DNA from: Ciona savignyi | Lineage: Eukaryota > Chordata > Ascidiacea > Phlebobranchia > Cionidae | Direction: 5' to 3' | DNA length: 64,000 bases | Assembly (NCBI GenBank): GCA_000149265.1 | Contig: CH003265.1 | Span: 587,964-651,963, forward strand | In this document: piece by piece, positions 48,791-60,900 of the stretch | Layout of the letters: the number at the start of each line of letters is the position of its first letter | Numbering within the stretch: position 1 is the stretch's first letter | Notes under the pieces: model-generated | Seen by the model: only the letters and a program-made list of their open reading frames with translations | What the model was told of the DNA's origin: nothing | Databases searched by the model: none | Position numbers and translations under genes: made by a program

Positions 48791-51333
48791 GCACGGGAAA
48801 ATAATATCAAAGATAATTTCTTGGAAATGGGACATTAATGAATTATAAGACTGATGACATTCTTTTATTAAGCATAATTACGCTGTAATGTTTGCGGTAA
48901 TTGGAACACATATTTTATCGCTTTATTATAGTTAACATACGTTATGTCAAGCATTAAAATATTTCCGTGATTTATATATTTATATATAAATATATAACAC
49001 AAACTACGCTCGTAAAACGAAAATATTTTTAGCAAAAATGGAAAAACGGCCAAAAAATCTTGTGCAGCAAGTACAATATGGAAAAAGAACCTAAAATTAC
49101 AAAATCGCACGAATAAATCTAAGTAGGAAGTTCCCATGTCTTGAGGCAGTTTGCATACAGCGCATACATGTATGTACATCTCGCAAGCGCAGCATGATTT
49201 TGCATAAAATATTTTTTTTATTTGCCGCAATGCTTAAAATTTCCCGGTTGAAGTCAAGGCTCGTAAACAACTCGGATTTGGAAACAATGCTGTCGTAGAT
49301 TGTTTTGGTCTAATTTGTCTTTTAGCTGACAAAGAAGCAAATGTATTACATAAAATATGAAAAGTATAAGAATGTTCTAACAAAACATTCTTGTACTTTG
49401 TTATAACATTTGTTATTGCTTCACAATAACAAAACCTACTCCAGGTGATAGCTTAAACGCCCTTAAGGCGTTGATTGCACACATCAACTACATAGTATGG
49501 AGTCTGCTCAAAAGTGAGGATTGATCGTGTAAGAATTACACACTCAAAATTCTTATTGAACGCACTTTTCCCTCTTCCCGCATTGTTAGTTTAAATTGTT
49601 TTCTGTGACGTCATTCGAAACAAAAAACTCACCAAATTTTAAAGAAACACCTCGAATTACAAAACGCCATATCTAAGTAGTACTAAGTTTTTCTTGCAAG
49701 ACATTTTATATTTAAGATATTTATTTTAAGGTTATTAAAACCTTTTAGACATTTAAATACTTTAACTCGTGAACTATACTTCTACGTATAACTAAAAAGT
49801 AACATTCATACACAAGGATGTTAAATTAATTGCAAAATTTCATACCCAAGGGATATTTTGGGAGCATGAATTATAGTTACATGGCATTTGAAAGCGAAGC
49901 TTAATGATTTAAAAGCAAGGTAGTAATTAATTACAAAGTTATAAATAGCCAGGCTTTTATTTTGTGACTCATAGGAAACAAATGAGTGTTTAGGTCCCAT
50001 AAAATACTAATTGTTATGGCATAGCTACAATATTTTTAGATTAATCAGTCTGGAGCCTTATTTAGATAACTTTAAACAAAACGAAGTTTATTAACCCGGT
50101 CATACAGTTTATAGATAAACTGTAGCAATATCTCTATTCCATTTGACACACTGCAATAGATTCTCTACATCCGGATGTTGGTACGAAGTAATTTTAAGAC
50201 TTCCAGTGTTAAAACTCCGAGTTTTCCCAACCCGTAACGTTTTTCCCATCCGCAATAAATATATATCCTATTTAATCCGTGTCTAACAACACCAATGTCA
50301 AATCCACGTGAAAAGGTTAGAATCAACATTTAAGAAAACTTTTAAACCAATCATTGTAAACAAAAGTTCTCAGAATTACGATATTTAGAGTTAATTTTAC
50401 GCTGAAGGCTATTTTAGACGACGTTGTAGTTTATGTCATCTAAAATCATTAAAGTCATACGCCAGCTGATTAAGCGAGTATGTGAATTACAACGTAATTG
50501 CATAGCATTTAGTGAAATGTAAGATTTTAAGAAAAGTTTCCACTGCATTAACGGTAATGGAATTGTAAGTAGAAAATAATAATGCAATAAAAATATTCCC
50601 TTCGTGAACGCGTAATCAGAAAATCTTTATTAAATTTCACGAATATAGATTGTCGGAAATTCCGACAGTACCAATGCAGAGTGTTCCATGGTATTAATTA
50701 ACTTCATGTGTTCGCAAGTGAGATGACGTTGCATGTCTCATTTTGCAAAATTAATAAGACTTACCGATAAAGTGGCACTATTGCTATAATTGTATTTAGT
50801 ATTTGTAATTACATTTAACGGTCATCGTTAATATGCTGAAAAATGTAAACAGTTAAGTACCCTTGCCATAAAGCAAGCTCAGGCACACACTTTATGTTTA
50901 AGACCTGTTTCAACACATTTGGACTATAGTTTGGAACAGGGACGACATTTACCTAGCTATTTCTGATTTCGAAAGCACATAATTTGCTAGATTTAAGAAT
51001 GTTTCAAGTTTGTGAACAGTTAATAAAGTATACCCATAGCTACCATGAACGGGGAAAGCTGCGTTATTACACGGGGACAATTTGTCAGATTACTTTGCGT
51101 CCCCACTCGTGTTATCGGAGCTATTGCAGTGTGTTGTTTATAATTCACACGTTTTTTCAATTTTTTGAACCCTTCATACCTTTGGGTTTAGGCAATGTCC
51201 GTTAAGTGCCTTGCCCAAGGACACAGCCGACGATCTAGCGACCAGTTTTGCATATCAACCCTTCGGCTGAAAAGCGACGCATTAAACTTATCTGTTGGAA
51301 ACAATAGCACAGTTTTCATTGAGAGATTGTATT
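48791..51333. other. Intergenic E-F
   Basis: AT-rich. A decayed SINE fragment lies near 50140-50275 (+) and a fuller one at about 51035-51285 (-). From about 50500 to 51333 the sequence resembles the flank 3' of gene E (about 43780-44273: TCAG/AAAAATCTTTxATxAA, AAGTACCCT..GC..AAGCAAGCTC), marking the boundary of the duplicated unit. No further exon recognised. Confidence 0.5.
51035..51285 (-). repeat. tRNA-derived SINE, - copy
   Basis: Tail block ATGAACGGGGAAAG, then TTACACGGGGACAAT, core CCTTGCCCAAGGACACAGCCG and head TTTTGCATATCAACCCTTCG. Confidence 0.65.
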
Positions 51334-54300
51334 TTATTTACACGGAAGAAAACAGATTGTTGATTCAGTATCTCTTCCCGTGCATAGTAACGACCGGACC
51401 TGAAACAAAAGCACAATGGAAGTTTTAAAGCTTGGTGATAGCAAAGAAACTAAATTAATTATAAAACATTTATAAGACAACTAGACCTTAAAAAAACGAA
51501 GAGCAAAGTTATTTCTTTTGTTACCGAAAAACATCAGCACTATTTACCTGTAACCTTCCCTGTTTACAAATTCTCGATCTTACACGTGAACCGAATCCCC
51601 CGCATTGGGTGACAGAGCATGGGGAATACCCTGACCAAGCTGACCATGCTGGGGCGATTTGGCCTGTATGTTAAATCAGTGTTAATAAGTCGATTATGTC
51701 GTGTCCATATAGCTGCGTATAACAGGAAACGAATTAAACATTTGTCAACAATCACATAACTATCTTAATTTAAAAGTTAACAAGAAAAATACAATCGTAT
51801 ACATTAATATATCACGAGGAACGTACAGTGAGTTCCAGAACACGCTTCATCTGTTGAAGCGAGACCACCGAATTGCCGCACACACAATACAACAGAAACG
51901 GTTTCACTGGTCAGCACTTTGCATTGTCTTGATCTAGATCGAATCCCAATAGAACAGTTGCTAGAACATTGGCCCCAAATGTCCCACGCACCCCACCGAA
52001 GATTTAGATTTGGGCAAAAGCCGACGTTACAGTAACGCGACTTCGTTTCCCGGCTCGAGCATGCTGAAGTTCTGCATATACGACATCGGTGTCTTGTTTG
52101 AAGACAGCTATCAGAACATCTGCCCCAAGGACCCCATGGTTCCCAGGGTGAGTCACAACCCACATTACAAGACCGGACATCTGTCCGAGAGCCAACACAG
52201 CTTGTTTGAAAAGTATAAAGACACTGGCGTCTCCGTGTCTGGGTCTTAGAAGGACAGTTTCCACGACAAGACTTCCATGTTCCCCACTGTCCCCACGATC
52301 CAATTCCGCAATTTCTTCGGCATGACCGTGATTGAGTGCGTGGGCCCGGGCAGTCACGTAAAAATCTACCTGGCTGGGAATTAAGAGGGCGGCAGGTTCT
52401 CGACCGAGTTTGGGTACCAGTTGTACTGCAAAACAGCGCATTGCATTGACTCCACTGGCCCCATTCTGACCATTGACGACTGCAAGGTGAGGAGTTGCAT
52501 CTTCTCGACTCAAATCCTGATCCCGGACAGGATCTAACTGATGCTTGGGCAGGATTCCTGCCATCTCTGCAACTTCTCCGTCGCGTTTCAAACCCAGTAC
52601 TGCCACAAGTGGACGTACAACCGGTCCAAGAACTCCATGGAGACCAAAATGGATCTATAAAACATTTCTTCGAAATTAAAATTATTTAAGATTATTCAAG
52701 GTTAAACTGAGATTATCTGTCTTAAAAATAAAAAGGTAGAGTGAGCTGAACAAATTAAAGTTATAAATCGCTGAGCATGGATTTTGTGCACCTGTCTATT
52801 GATAGCAAGCATATATTAATAGCCAAGTCGTTAAATATGATAGATAAAAGGATGTGACAAATTTCCTTAGATATTATTTGACGAGGCAAAATTAAAATTT
52901 TACAATGAAGTTTACAATATATTTTTTTGCCGAGCCAAGTTTCGAGGTTTACAATAATATATCATTATTTTTTCTATACTTTGTCATCTAACCTGGCGGA
53001 AAGAATTGGTCGTTGCATTTTCCTATAACGTTTCGCAAGGGGGCGTCGGTGCGAGTGAGAGCTTCAAAACGGAAGACCCATGCATTCTGTCCACCTGGTG
53101 GCGTGGTTTGGTTGGTTTGACAACCACAGCCTTCGCAACTATCAAATGATGATTGTTTTTTCTGTTATCGTTTTTTTTGCGCCGTGCATTGTGCGTGCAG
53201 TTTTAGTAATAAAAAAAATTGCAAATAAAAACAAAAAACTATGAAATGATAGAGAAGTTGAAATTATTACCAATAAGAGCATGACAGTGTGGTCGCAACC
53301 GGCCGTTGACGAATTCCGCACACCCATCCTGGTGTTTATGTTCTAATTTAACAAAAATCCGCGTCTTTCTGCATTTACATGTCCCCAAAATAAACATTAT
53401 GGTTTTATGCTTATCCCGGTGTTTAACTGTATGTTCATGTAATTAATAAACACGATCGACCTTTCTCCACGTATGGCAAGCTATCGATTCTTTAATTTAA
53501 AAAGAGTTAATTTTAAATGATAATCAAAATACCCGTATCCGTATACTGTATGCTCTCGGATAAAACGGGACAACTGTTCGTAGTCAATGCTGATCGCACT
53601 ATCAGCTAGTTCTCGGTCGTTTTGAATGCAGGAAGCGTAGGCCGTTTGTGGACCGATTTGACGTTTCTTTCGTCGCTTGCCACTGGGATATCGCACTAAA
53701 AAAGGAAAAAAATAGAGTAGAATAATAAAGGAATTCCATTCACACAACTGACACAGCAACCAACATGTCCTTCACAACTAATAATTTTTAAGATGTATCA
53801 AATATAAGATTTATACTCGTGTGTTATTATTGAGATATTTGTATTTTGTTAGTTCCGTTTTGCTTCAGTGAAGTTAAGATGATTTTTAAAGGCATGCTTA
53901 TTTTAGTTTAATATATAGGTTTACCATTACGCCTATCATGCAAATAATTTTATGAACTTAGTTATTCCATCGCTTACGTGGGCCACCATTTCCTACGTCA
54001 GTGGCGAACTCTGAAATACAATCACTGAGTGGCTGGAACAGAACCGAAGTTGCATCCACATATTGCGCAATGCGACCTTGCCAGCATTGAGCTGTGTCAG
54101 CAGAGTTGCTGTGAGCGTAATTAAGATGATTTTAATAATATTAAGGGCACTATCACAGGGAAATCATTAGATTACCAGCGATTACATCGGGTAAGCTTCT
54201 CAAAAGGGTAATAGTCAGATTACCTTGCACCCAGCGTCGGTGTAAAATTTCCACATGTTATTAATTTCGTTGTTATTTCTATTATTCAAAGGTCGATTTA

Positions 54301-57300
54301 GAGAAAGCACACTGAGTAGTACGTTGCGTTTTTTTCTTTATTTAATAAAAAGTAGAGAAGGACGACTTAACAGTACAACCCAATAACGTACTGTGTCCAT
54401 AATGTGTCCGGTAATGATTAGGTCAATGGCATAACCGACTAGCTAAAGAAGCAATAAAACAGGAAGCTAATCCGTCATGTTTGAAATAGATAAGAGCTAA
54501 CACGGGTTTACATACCAACCGAATAGTTTGGTGGGTCGAAACTAGTAGATAGCTAGTTGGTTGTACTTGAACAATGCATTTAGCGGACATCGCCTGCACC
54601 CAGTGGATTAATGCATTTTACTAAAGTAAAGAAAGGAAATTCTTAGTTATACAAAACACACATCCGTGTTCGAAAGCTCCCTTCGTTTTTGCGAGATAAT
54701 TAGACGGTTGTCTGTGTAATGCCGCTTCTTTCGATTTCGTATTCAAGATAATACCTGTTTATTAAATATCCTTAATAACCATAGAACTTGTTAATTATAA
54801 TACCACATGCCTTTTTGTCCTGTTGATACTTAAGTTAATAAAATATGCAAATGTAGTAAAGACTATAATATATTTAAAAATCTAATACTCACCTGCATAA
54901 CCAGCCCTCAGTATTAAGATACCAAAATGAACACAATATACCGTAATCCACCAACGAGTTAAAATCAAGTCCGGAAGAGGAAATCTGCATTAGTATAGCA
55001 TAGTGAGTCTAATTGACTAACGTGGCTCAGGAAATAGGTTTATGCCAGGATCACATTTGTATTGCCATTTACCAGTTTGGGACAAAACTTTTTGGTCCTC
55101 TGATCTACATAATTTCCAGACAATAATTTTACCAAGTGCGGTTCCAAGGAATCAAATAAACAGGTTTATAAAACTTAGTAAAGGCCTGTGACGACTGGTA
55201 ACCGTGTCTGGTAGGGTAACCAAAGAGCGTCTATATCCGACCGGCAGGTCGCTAGTTAGTCGGTTGTGTCCTTAACGAATATTGCCTGAACCAAGCGGAT
55301 TAATGAGTTCTACTAAATTGAGAAACGTGTGCATCATACATAACACACTACAAGAGCTCCGGTAGTGCGACGGTGGTCGCGAGGTGATCTGACGATGGCC
55401 CGTGTGTTCAACCCCTTTTCTCATTCACGGGGATAAACATAAATATATTCTATCTTAATGTTTTTCGAACGTTTAACTAATGCGATTCAGGGTCGGTACA
55501 CTAAAACCAGTTGATGACCATGGGTAATTGGCTGCATCCCTCGTCAAGCTACTTGACAGATTTTTCCTTAACTCTTTAAATAGTTAATGCGGTTAAAAAT
55601 ACTTCTATCATATTTGTGTCATTGTAATAATCGCTGTTGTACGAATGTGGGCAATATACTATCATTAGGTATAAAATAATATTTTTGTTCAATTAATGAT
55701 TGTATCGTTTTGATTGTATATAGATTTGCTATAAATAAAAAAATAAAGCCACCAATTATTGTGTAAGATATTTTAAATAAAAACCTTTTGAGACAAACAT
55801 GTTGCCATGTAAGTCCTCAGCGTATTAGTGTTGCTTGCGGCTTGTGCGTTGCTATCTCTTTTCTTGCGACCTCCTGAGAGCCCAGTGAACCAATGGCATC
55901 CTGGAAATAAACTACATTGGGACATATGAAACTTAATGCAGTTAGAAAACAGTATCCTTGTTGAGAAAAGTAATTTTCATTCGTAGAATTACGCTATATT
56001 TTCGTAGTTTGTTTATTTGAACCACACCAAGTTTCTTTTGACGGAATCAAACGAATTTGACCAACGCTCCAGAGAATTTAGGTGCGGAGGTAGAATTTAC
56101 AAAGTGACGAAGCGCGACAGCTAGCTAAAATTGGAAGATTACCTTTGCCTTGTGCGGTTGCCCCAATACATGTAAATAAAATCTTGGAGCAATTGTAATT
56201 TGTCCGGCCCGTTGGTCTAGCGGTTAAGTGCGTCGGCTTTCAATCGAAAAGTTGCAGGTGCGAAACTGGTCGCTAGCTAGTCGGTTGTGTCCTTGGGTAA
56301 GGCAGTTTACGGACATTGCCTGAACCCGCGGATTAATAGGTTCTACCAAATTGAAGGAACGTGTCTATCATATACAACACACTGCAATAGCTCCGTTAAC
56401 CCGACGATGGGCGAGAGGTGAATCTGACGATTGCCCGTGTGATAACCCCCTTGGTTTTCCCATTCACGGGGGGGGGGGGGGATAAACATGAATATCATAT
56501 CCTAATTTATAATTATCCTGTATATGTAACAGCTGGACACTCTAAGTCACAATAATCATTAGACAACTCAATCAAAAATAATACGAGCAACCTATACCCA
56601 TTTTCAATTTACACATTTTTTAGTGCTCTTTAATACAACCCCACTGAAATCAGGGATCACTTATATAACGCCACTTTTTAAAGATGTTTACAGTACTATT
56701 TAGGTAATGTGTGGTGACAAAGTCGCAGTAAAAATACTATTTTTTTTAAACTAGATAGTATACATTTGGTTGTTATTGTCTTATTATTAAATAATATCAG
56801 AAAAACTTTCCAAAATTTCGTTATGGTTGTAAGATTTATAGTCTCCATATTGTGTATATATATATATATATGTAACACAGGAATAATATCGCTATTGTAT
56901 TCCTTTCTCCCACCATTTTATCAAAGTATAAAACGTTAGTTTTAACGTCTGCTCATTTTCATGAGTTCGGTTCGTTGATAGTTTTAGTTCTATGTTTTGA
57001 AGTTATCGGTGACTGTTGAGATGTATATGACGTATTCGGCTCCTAGCTGTTCAGTAATAATTTGGTAAATATTGTTTTTTTTTCTTTCTTCAATTGGGTT
57101 AATTTGGGATCATTTAATTGTACATATATTTTTCCTTAGAAAAGGGTCATTTACACGACTTTTGTTATCGCAATTATTCCCGTACCACTTTCGGATAAAT
57201 TCATGAAGTTTCGGATAGTGACGCGGTATTTCAAACCCTGAATAAGAGAAGCCGCCTAAACTTCTTACAAAGACAGGTGTTAGGAGCCCGCAGCACTAGT

Positions 57301-57538
57301 GATGCTGTAAAATAGCAAACGCATTTTACCCGGTTCACGCTAAATAGAAGTATTCTATCCTATACACAACACATATTAAAATAATTCAGATTACTTAGTT
57401 TAAAAAACCGAAGCATTTTATTCTTCAGACTGCTATGCGCTATTATTAGTGTTGTTCTGAACTGTTATTCAACTATATATACTTACCTTCGCAGTTTGAA
57501 AGCAGCGCTAAGCCCAAAATAACATACCACAGTTTCAT
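51334..57538 (-). CDS. Gene F: secreted six-TSP1 protein, tandem paralogue of gene E
   Basis: Nine exons with exactly the lengths and phases of gene E, 1710 nt = 569 aa: 57538-57487, 55900-55785, 54984-54893, 54108-53978, 53695-53533, 53138-52993, 52654-51827, 51663-51548, 51399-51334. Signal peptide MKLWYVILGLALLSNCE, RKKR and KRRKKR sites, then six TSP1 repeats. Differences from E cluster in TSP1 4-5 (for example RTSACSSRETKSRYC versus SSPRCSSRGTQSRYC; GAWDIWGQC versus GAWGRWGQC; CKVLTSETVSVVLC versus CLGLVGGFVADVLC). Exons 2, 4 and 5 are nearly identical to E while the introns are longer and carry different SINEs. AATAAA overlaps the stop (51333-51338). The gene starts 391 bp downstream of gene G on the same strand. 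Confidence 0.9.
54520..54760 (+). repeat. Diverged SINE, + copy in gene F intron 3
   Basis: Contains GGTGGGTCGAAACTAG, TAGCTAGTTGGTTGTA, CAGTGGATTAATG and a worn tail. Same order as the family consensus. Confidence 0.5.
55237..55447 (+). repeat. tRNA-derived SINE, head-deleted + copy in gene F intron 2
   Basis: ATCCGACCGGCAGGTCGCTAGTTAGTCGG shows a deletion between head and core; then GAACCAAGCGGATTAATGAG and CACGGGGATAAACATAAATAT. Confidence 0.7.
56202..56504 (+). repeat. tRNA-derived SINE, full-length + copy with a G14 run
   Basis: Best-preserved plus copy: GTCCGGCCCGTTGGTCTAGC head, GTTGCAGGTGCGAAACTGG B-box region, core CCTTGGGTAAGGCAG, tail. The usual CACGGGGATAAAC has expanded to 14 G (56468-56481). 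Confidence 0.9.
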
Positions 57539-57929
57539 TTTGCCGCAACGAAATATTTAATAATGAATTCCGTTTCAAATTTGAGCAAAATATAAAGATA
57601 CGATAGCCAGGGGCATGGTAATGTAACCATGCTGCGTATTATTCACCACAAAAACTACAGAGATTACAAGAGCCAATTAGGCGCGAGTACACACACATAT
57701 ATGCCGAGCTCGACAGAGGGGTTTAGTTTTAACTGCACTTGCTGTTAATGACGTACAATTAACTGAAAATGTAACAAAATATGCGCCCAGGAGATAAGTG
57801 TTTGCAGTACGCAGTATCAAGAATAAAAACACTGTAACCGTAGGTTTGAAACCACAGACTTTTTCATGAAATCATTAGATACGTAAAGCTTGGTATACAA
57901 TAGGTTTTATGGGTTAAGCCAAATGCCAA
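57539..57929. other. Short F-G intergenic region (contains gene F promoter)
   Basis: 391 bp separate the gene G stop (57930) from the gene F ATG (57538), both on the minus strand. AAAATATA at 57587-57594 (minus: TATATTTT) is a TATA-like candidate about 50 bp upstream of the ATG. Confidence 0.45.
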
Positions 57930-60900
57930 TTATTTTACTCTCGCTTTAAGGCAGTGGGCCACTCTGCTGGCTCCACCCCTTGCCCCTGCTAAGTTTAAGG
58001 CATCCGGCCCCAACCTTAACCCGCCTAGAGACCCCATTACAAACAACCCAGTTTCAAAACCCCATTCCAAATCTTCAGTTAAAACTGGAAGGCCTTCGAC
58101 AATGTCTATTGGTAATACAGTTATAACGTCACTAAACAATGGGTTCTTTGTGACATCAACAGTGCTGCCAGTTGCAAGCCACACGTGATTCGAATTAACA
58201 ACATGACCATCGCTGAGTTGTACCTTCCACTGGCTGAGATCTGCAAAATTTATTTTTTGGAATATGATATTTATGTGTTTCCCAGTGGAAAAGATAACCG
58301 AACCATTACTAAGAATGATTTATTAATCATCAAAGTACTCCATGTCTTGTTTGGCTATCTAAGCTATTACAATGTATTGTATATGTTGGAGACATAGCTA
58401 CACAGTGCATGTTTACTATTTTATTTACGGTTTTTTTGCTGTGTAAAGTTTAAATTAAGATCACACAATCTATCCTAACAATTAGGCGTATTGTAAAATA
58501 ACATTACGCACATCAAAACTGTTTACAACATTGACTTATCCTGGAAAACACATCGCCAGCAGATATTTGTGATCACAAAATGAATATAAAAAGAGTCTAC
58601 ATTGTACTAAACACTGATAGGATAGGATAGGATATTCATGTTTATCCAGGTGAATGGGAAAACGCAAGGGGCATTAACACATAGACAATCCCCAGATTAC
58701 CTTGCGCACACAATCGAGATAACGACGCTATTGCAGTGTATTGTGTAACATTTACATGTTTCTTTAATTGGGTAGAACCCATCCTTTCACTGGGTTCAGG
58801 CATTGTCCGCTAAGTTTCTTGTCCAAGAACATAACCGACTAGCTAGTGACCAGTTTCGAAACTGCAACCTTTCGGCTAAAAGACGACGCACAAAACAACA
58901 TAGCTAATCAGTCTAACAAATATAAATAGAAAAGTTCACAGTGCACAAAAACCACCAAGTACCTCTAACATCTTGCTCACATGACCAAACCTCGGTATCG
59001 TCATGGATGATTAGTTTACCGGAGTTTTGGAGCAATTTCAGATGCTGATGGATGGATGGAGTGATGCTGCCTCCTCCCCTGCTTGAGCGGAGGATCCCGG
59101 CTCGATCCTGGGAAGAGGATGGAGTGGAAAACAACATGTGAATCATCAAAATATCTTGTGTCCACAGTCGAAGCTATTTTAGTATGTTAAACACGATGGA
59201 CATTTTAACTAGTTTTGTTTAACCATTAAACATATACATCTAGTATTTGCAACTTGCATCGATCCCCACATTTCTGCTGACAATCCGATGAGCTTTAGTC
59301 AGGCAGTTTTCGATCCCACAACTTTTCGGCAGACAATTCAACACACTACCACCTTAACAACCATATGTAGTAAGGAGTAATTAAAGTTTATCCAAAAATT
59401 TTGACCAATACCTATTTATACAAGAACTGCTCACCCTTAGGTAGCACACTAATGTAAGAATCGGTTTTCACTAGTGGATTGATGGACCAAAACTATAGAA
59501 AAGTCTTAATCATTTGCACCACACTGAAAAGTTTGGTAAACCATTGGTGGACAATGTAATCTGGCGATTGCTCATGTCATTTTTCCATTCACAAGGATAT
59601 AACATGAATATTATCCTATGGCTGCACTTAATTTTAAAATGCAAACAAAGTCACTATTTATTATTGTCATAGTTTACAAAATTCAGTAGTTACTAAATAC
59701 TAAAAAATATCTAAGATTAGAGTTTTTAATACTGGACCAAAAATAAATAAACTAAACTAACTAGTTGCATTAGTTAAAACACCAACAAAATAGTGAGCAT
59801 ACTACCAACCTTAAAGGAATTTATTGAATAAAAGCCAGCAAGTTTAATAAATCTACTTCGTCCTATCCATTCTAAATCAAGATCAAATTGACGAATCTTG
59901 ATCCCAGAACGACAAACTAAATGAATCTAAAAAAATATTTCACAATAAATTAACTGTTCCAGTACCAATAATCTATAAAAATTGTTTTTTTCCCTTTCGC
60001 TGGGATGCTCAATCTCTGACAATTGTAAAGAAATGCTTTCTGCATTGTATCCAAGGGAAATCTCATTGGAAATGACATATTCTCCAGACAGGGTCTTGTT
60101 TTTGCTTTTTTGTATCGCCAACTAAGATCAGTCAGTTTATAGGGGAAAACTAAACTAAATGAATGCCTCAATCATGTAAAAATACATTGTAATAGCTGTG
60201 GAAACCTGACGGTGGACACATGACAGTCCCTTGTCCCCAACATTTATTGATTATGTAGCTTAATTAAAGAAACAGCAAGAATGTATTACTAGAAGGTAAG
60301 TAAATGTAGAAGTGTTTGTTTAAAAAGAAGGCACTTGTATACCACAGTTTTTGGACCACTATACTGGGTAAAACAAAATATTTTGGGACAACATAAATTT
60401 TTAACCACTGTTTTAAATGTTTTACCCATGTATGCATCTGTTGCCATCTGCTAATACTTGCAACAAAGATGGCACAGATGTATTTATGGTTAAAACATTG
60501 GAAAAAGTGATTAGAATCAAAACAACCACACAAATTATACTCCCCCATATATTTAATGTTATTAAAAATTTGTACATTAATCTACATATGTATTCAAAAT
60601 GTAAAACAATGAATTTTCTTACCTGTTTAGCATCCTGCATGGCAGCTTTAACAGCAAGATGCGCCGAGCTTAAACCACCACCGACTATTAAAACACAGTT
60701 GTTATCAATGTTGTTTTTGGAATCGAATTTACCAGAACTAAGATTCAATTCATTGAGTTGATTTTTGAGTTTGTTCACGTTGCTTTGATGAGCATTGATG
60801 CCATGCGCGGTACTGTTATTTATCATATCGGCAGTGTGTAATAAACTACCATCATTGCAAGTGTTATATGTTTCAAAAGCCCATTCTGGGATACGTTTTA

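Noticed and set aside
48868..49230. 120-codon - frame in the E-F intergenic region
   Set aside because: Phe/Tyr/Ile-rich translation of AT-rich DNA; no homology recognised and no counterpart upstream of gene F.
56202..56275. Possible functional tRNA gene
   Set aside because: A- and B-box-like motifs exist but no convincing cloverleaf by eye, and the sequence continues into the SINE body and tail.
59927..60171. Open frame in gene G intron 3 that could be an exon
   Set aside because: Neither frame matches the flavoprotein family, while exon 59810-59926 continues exon 3 in phase 0 with the expected FDLDLEW motif.
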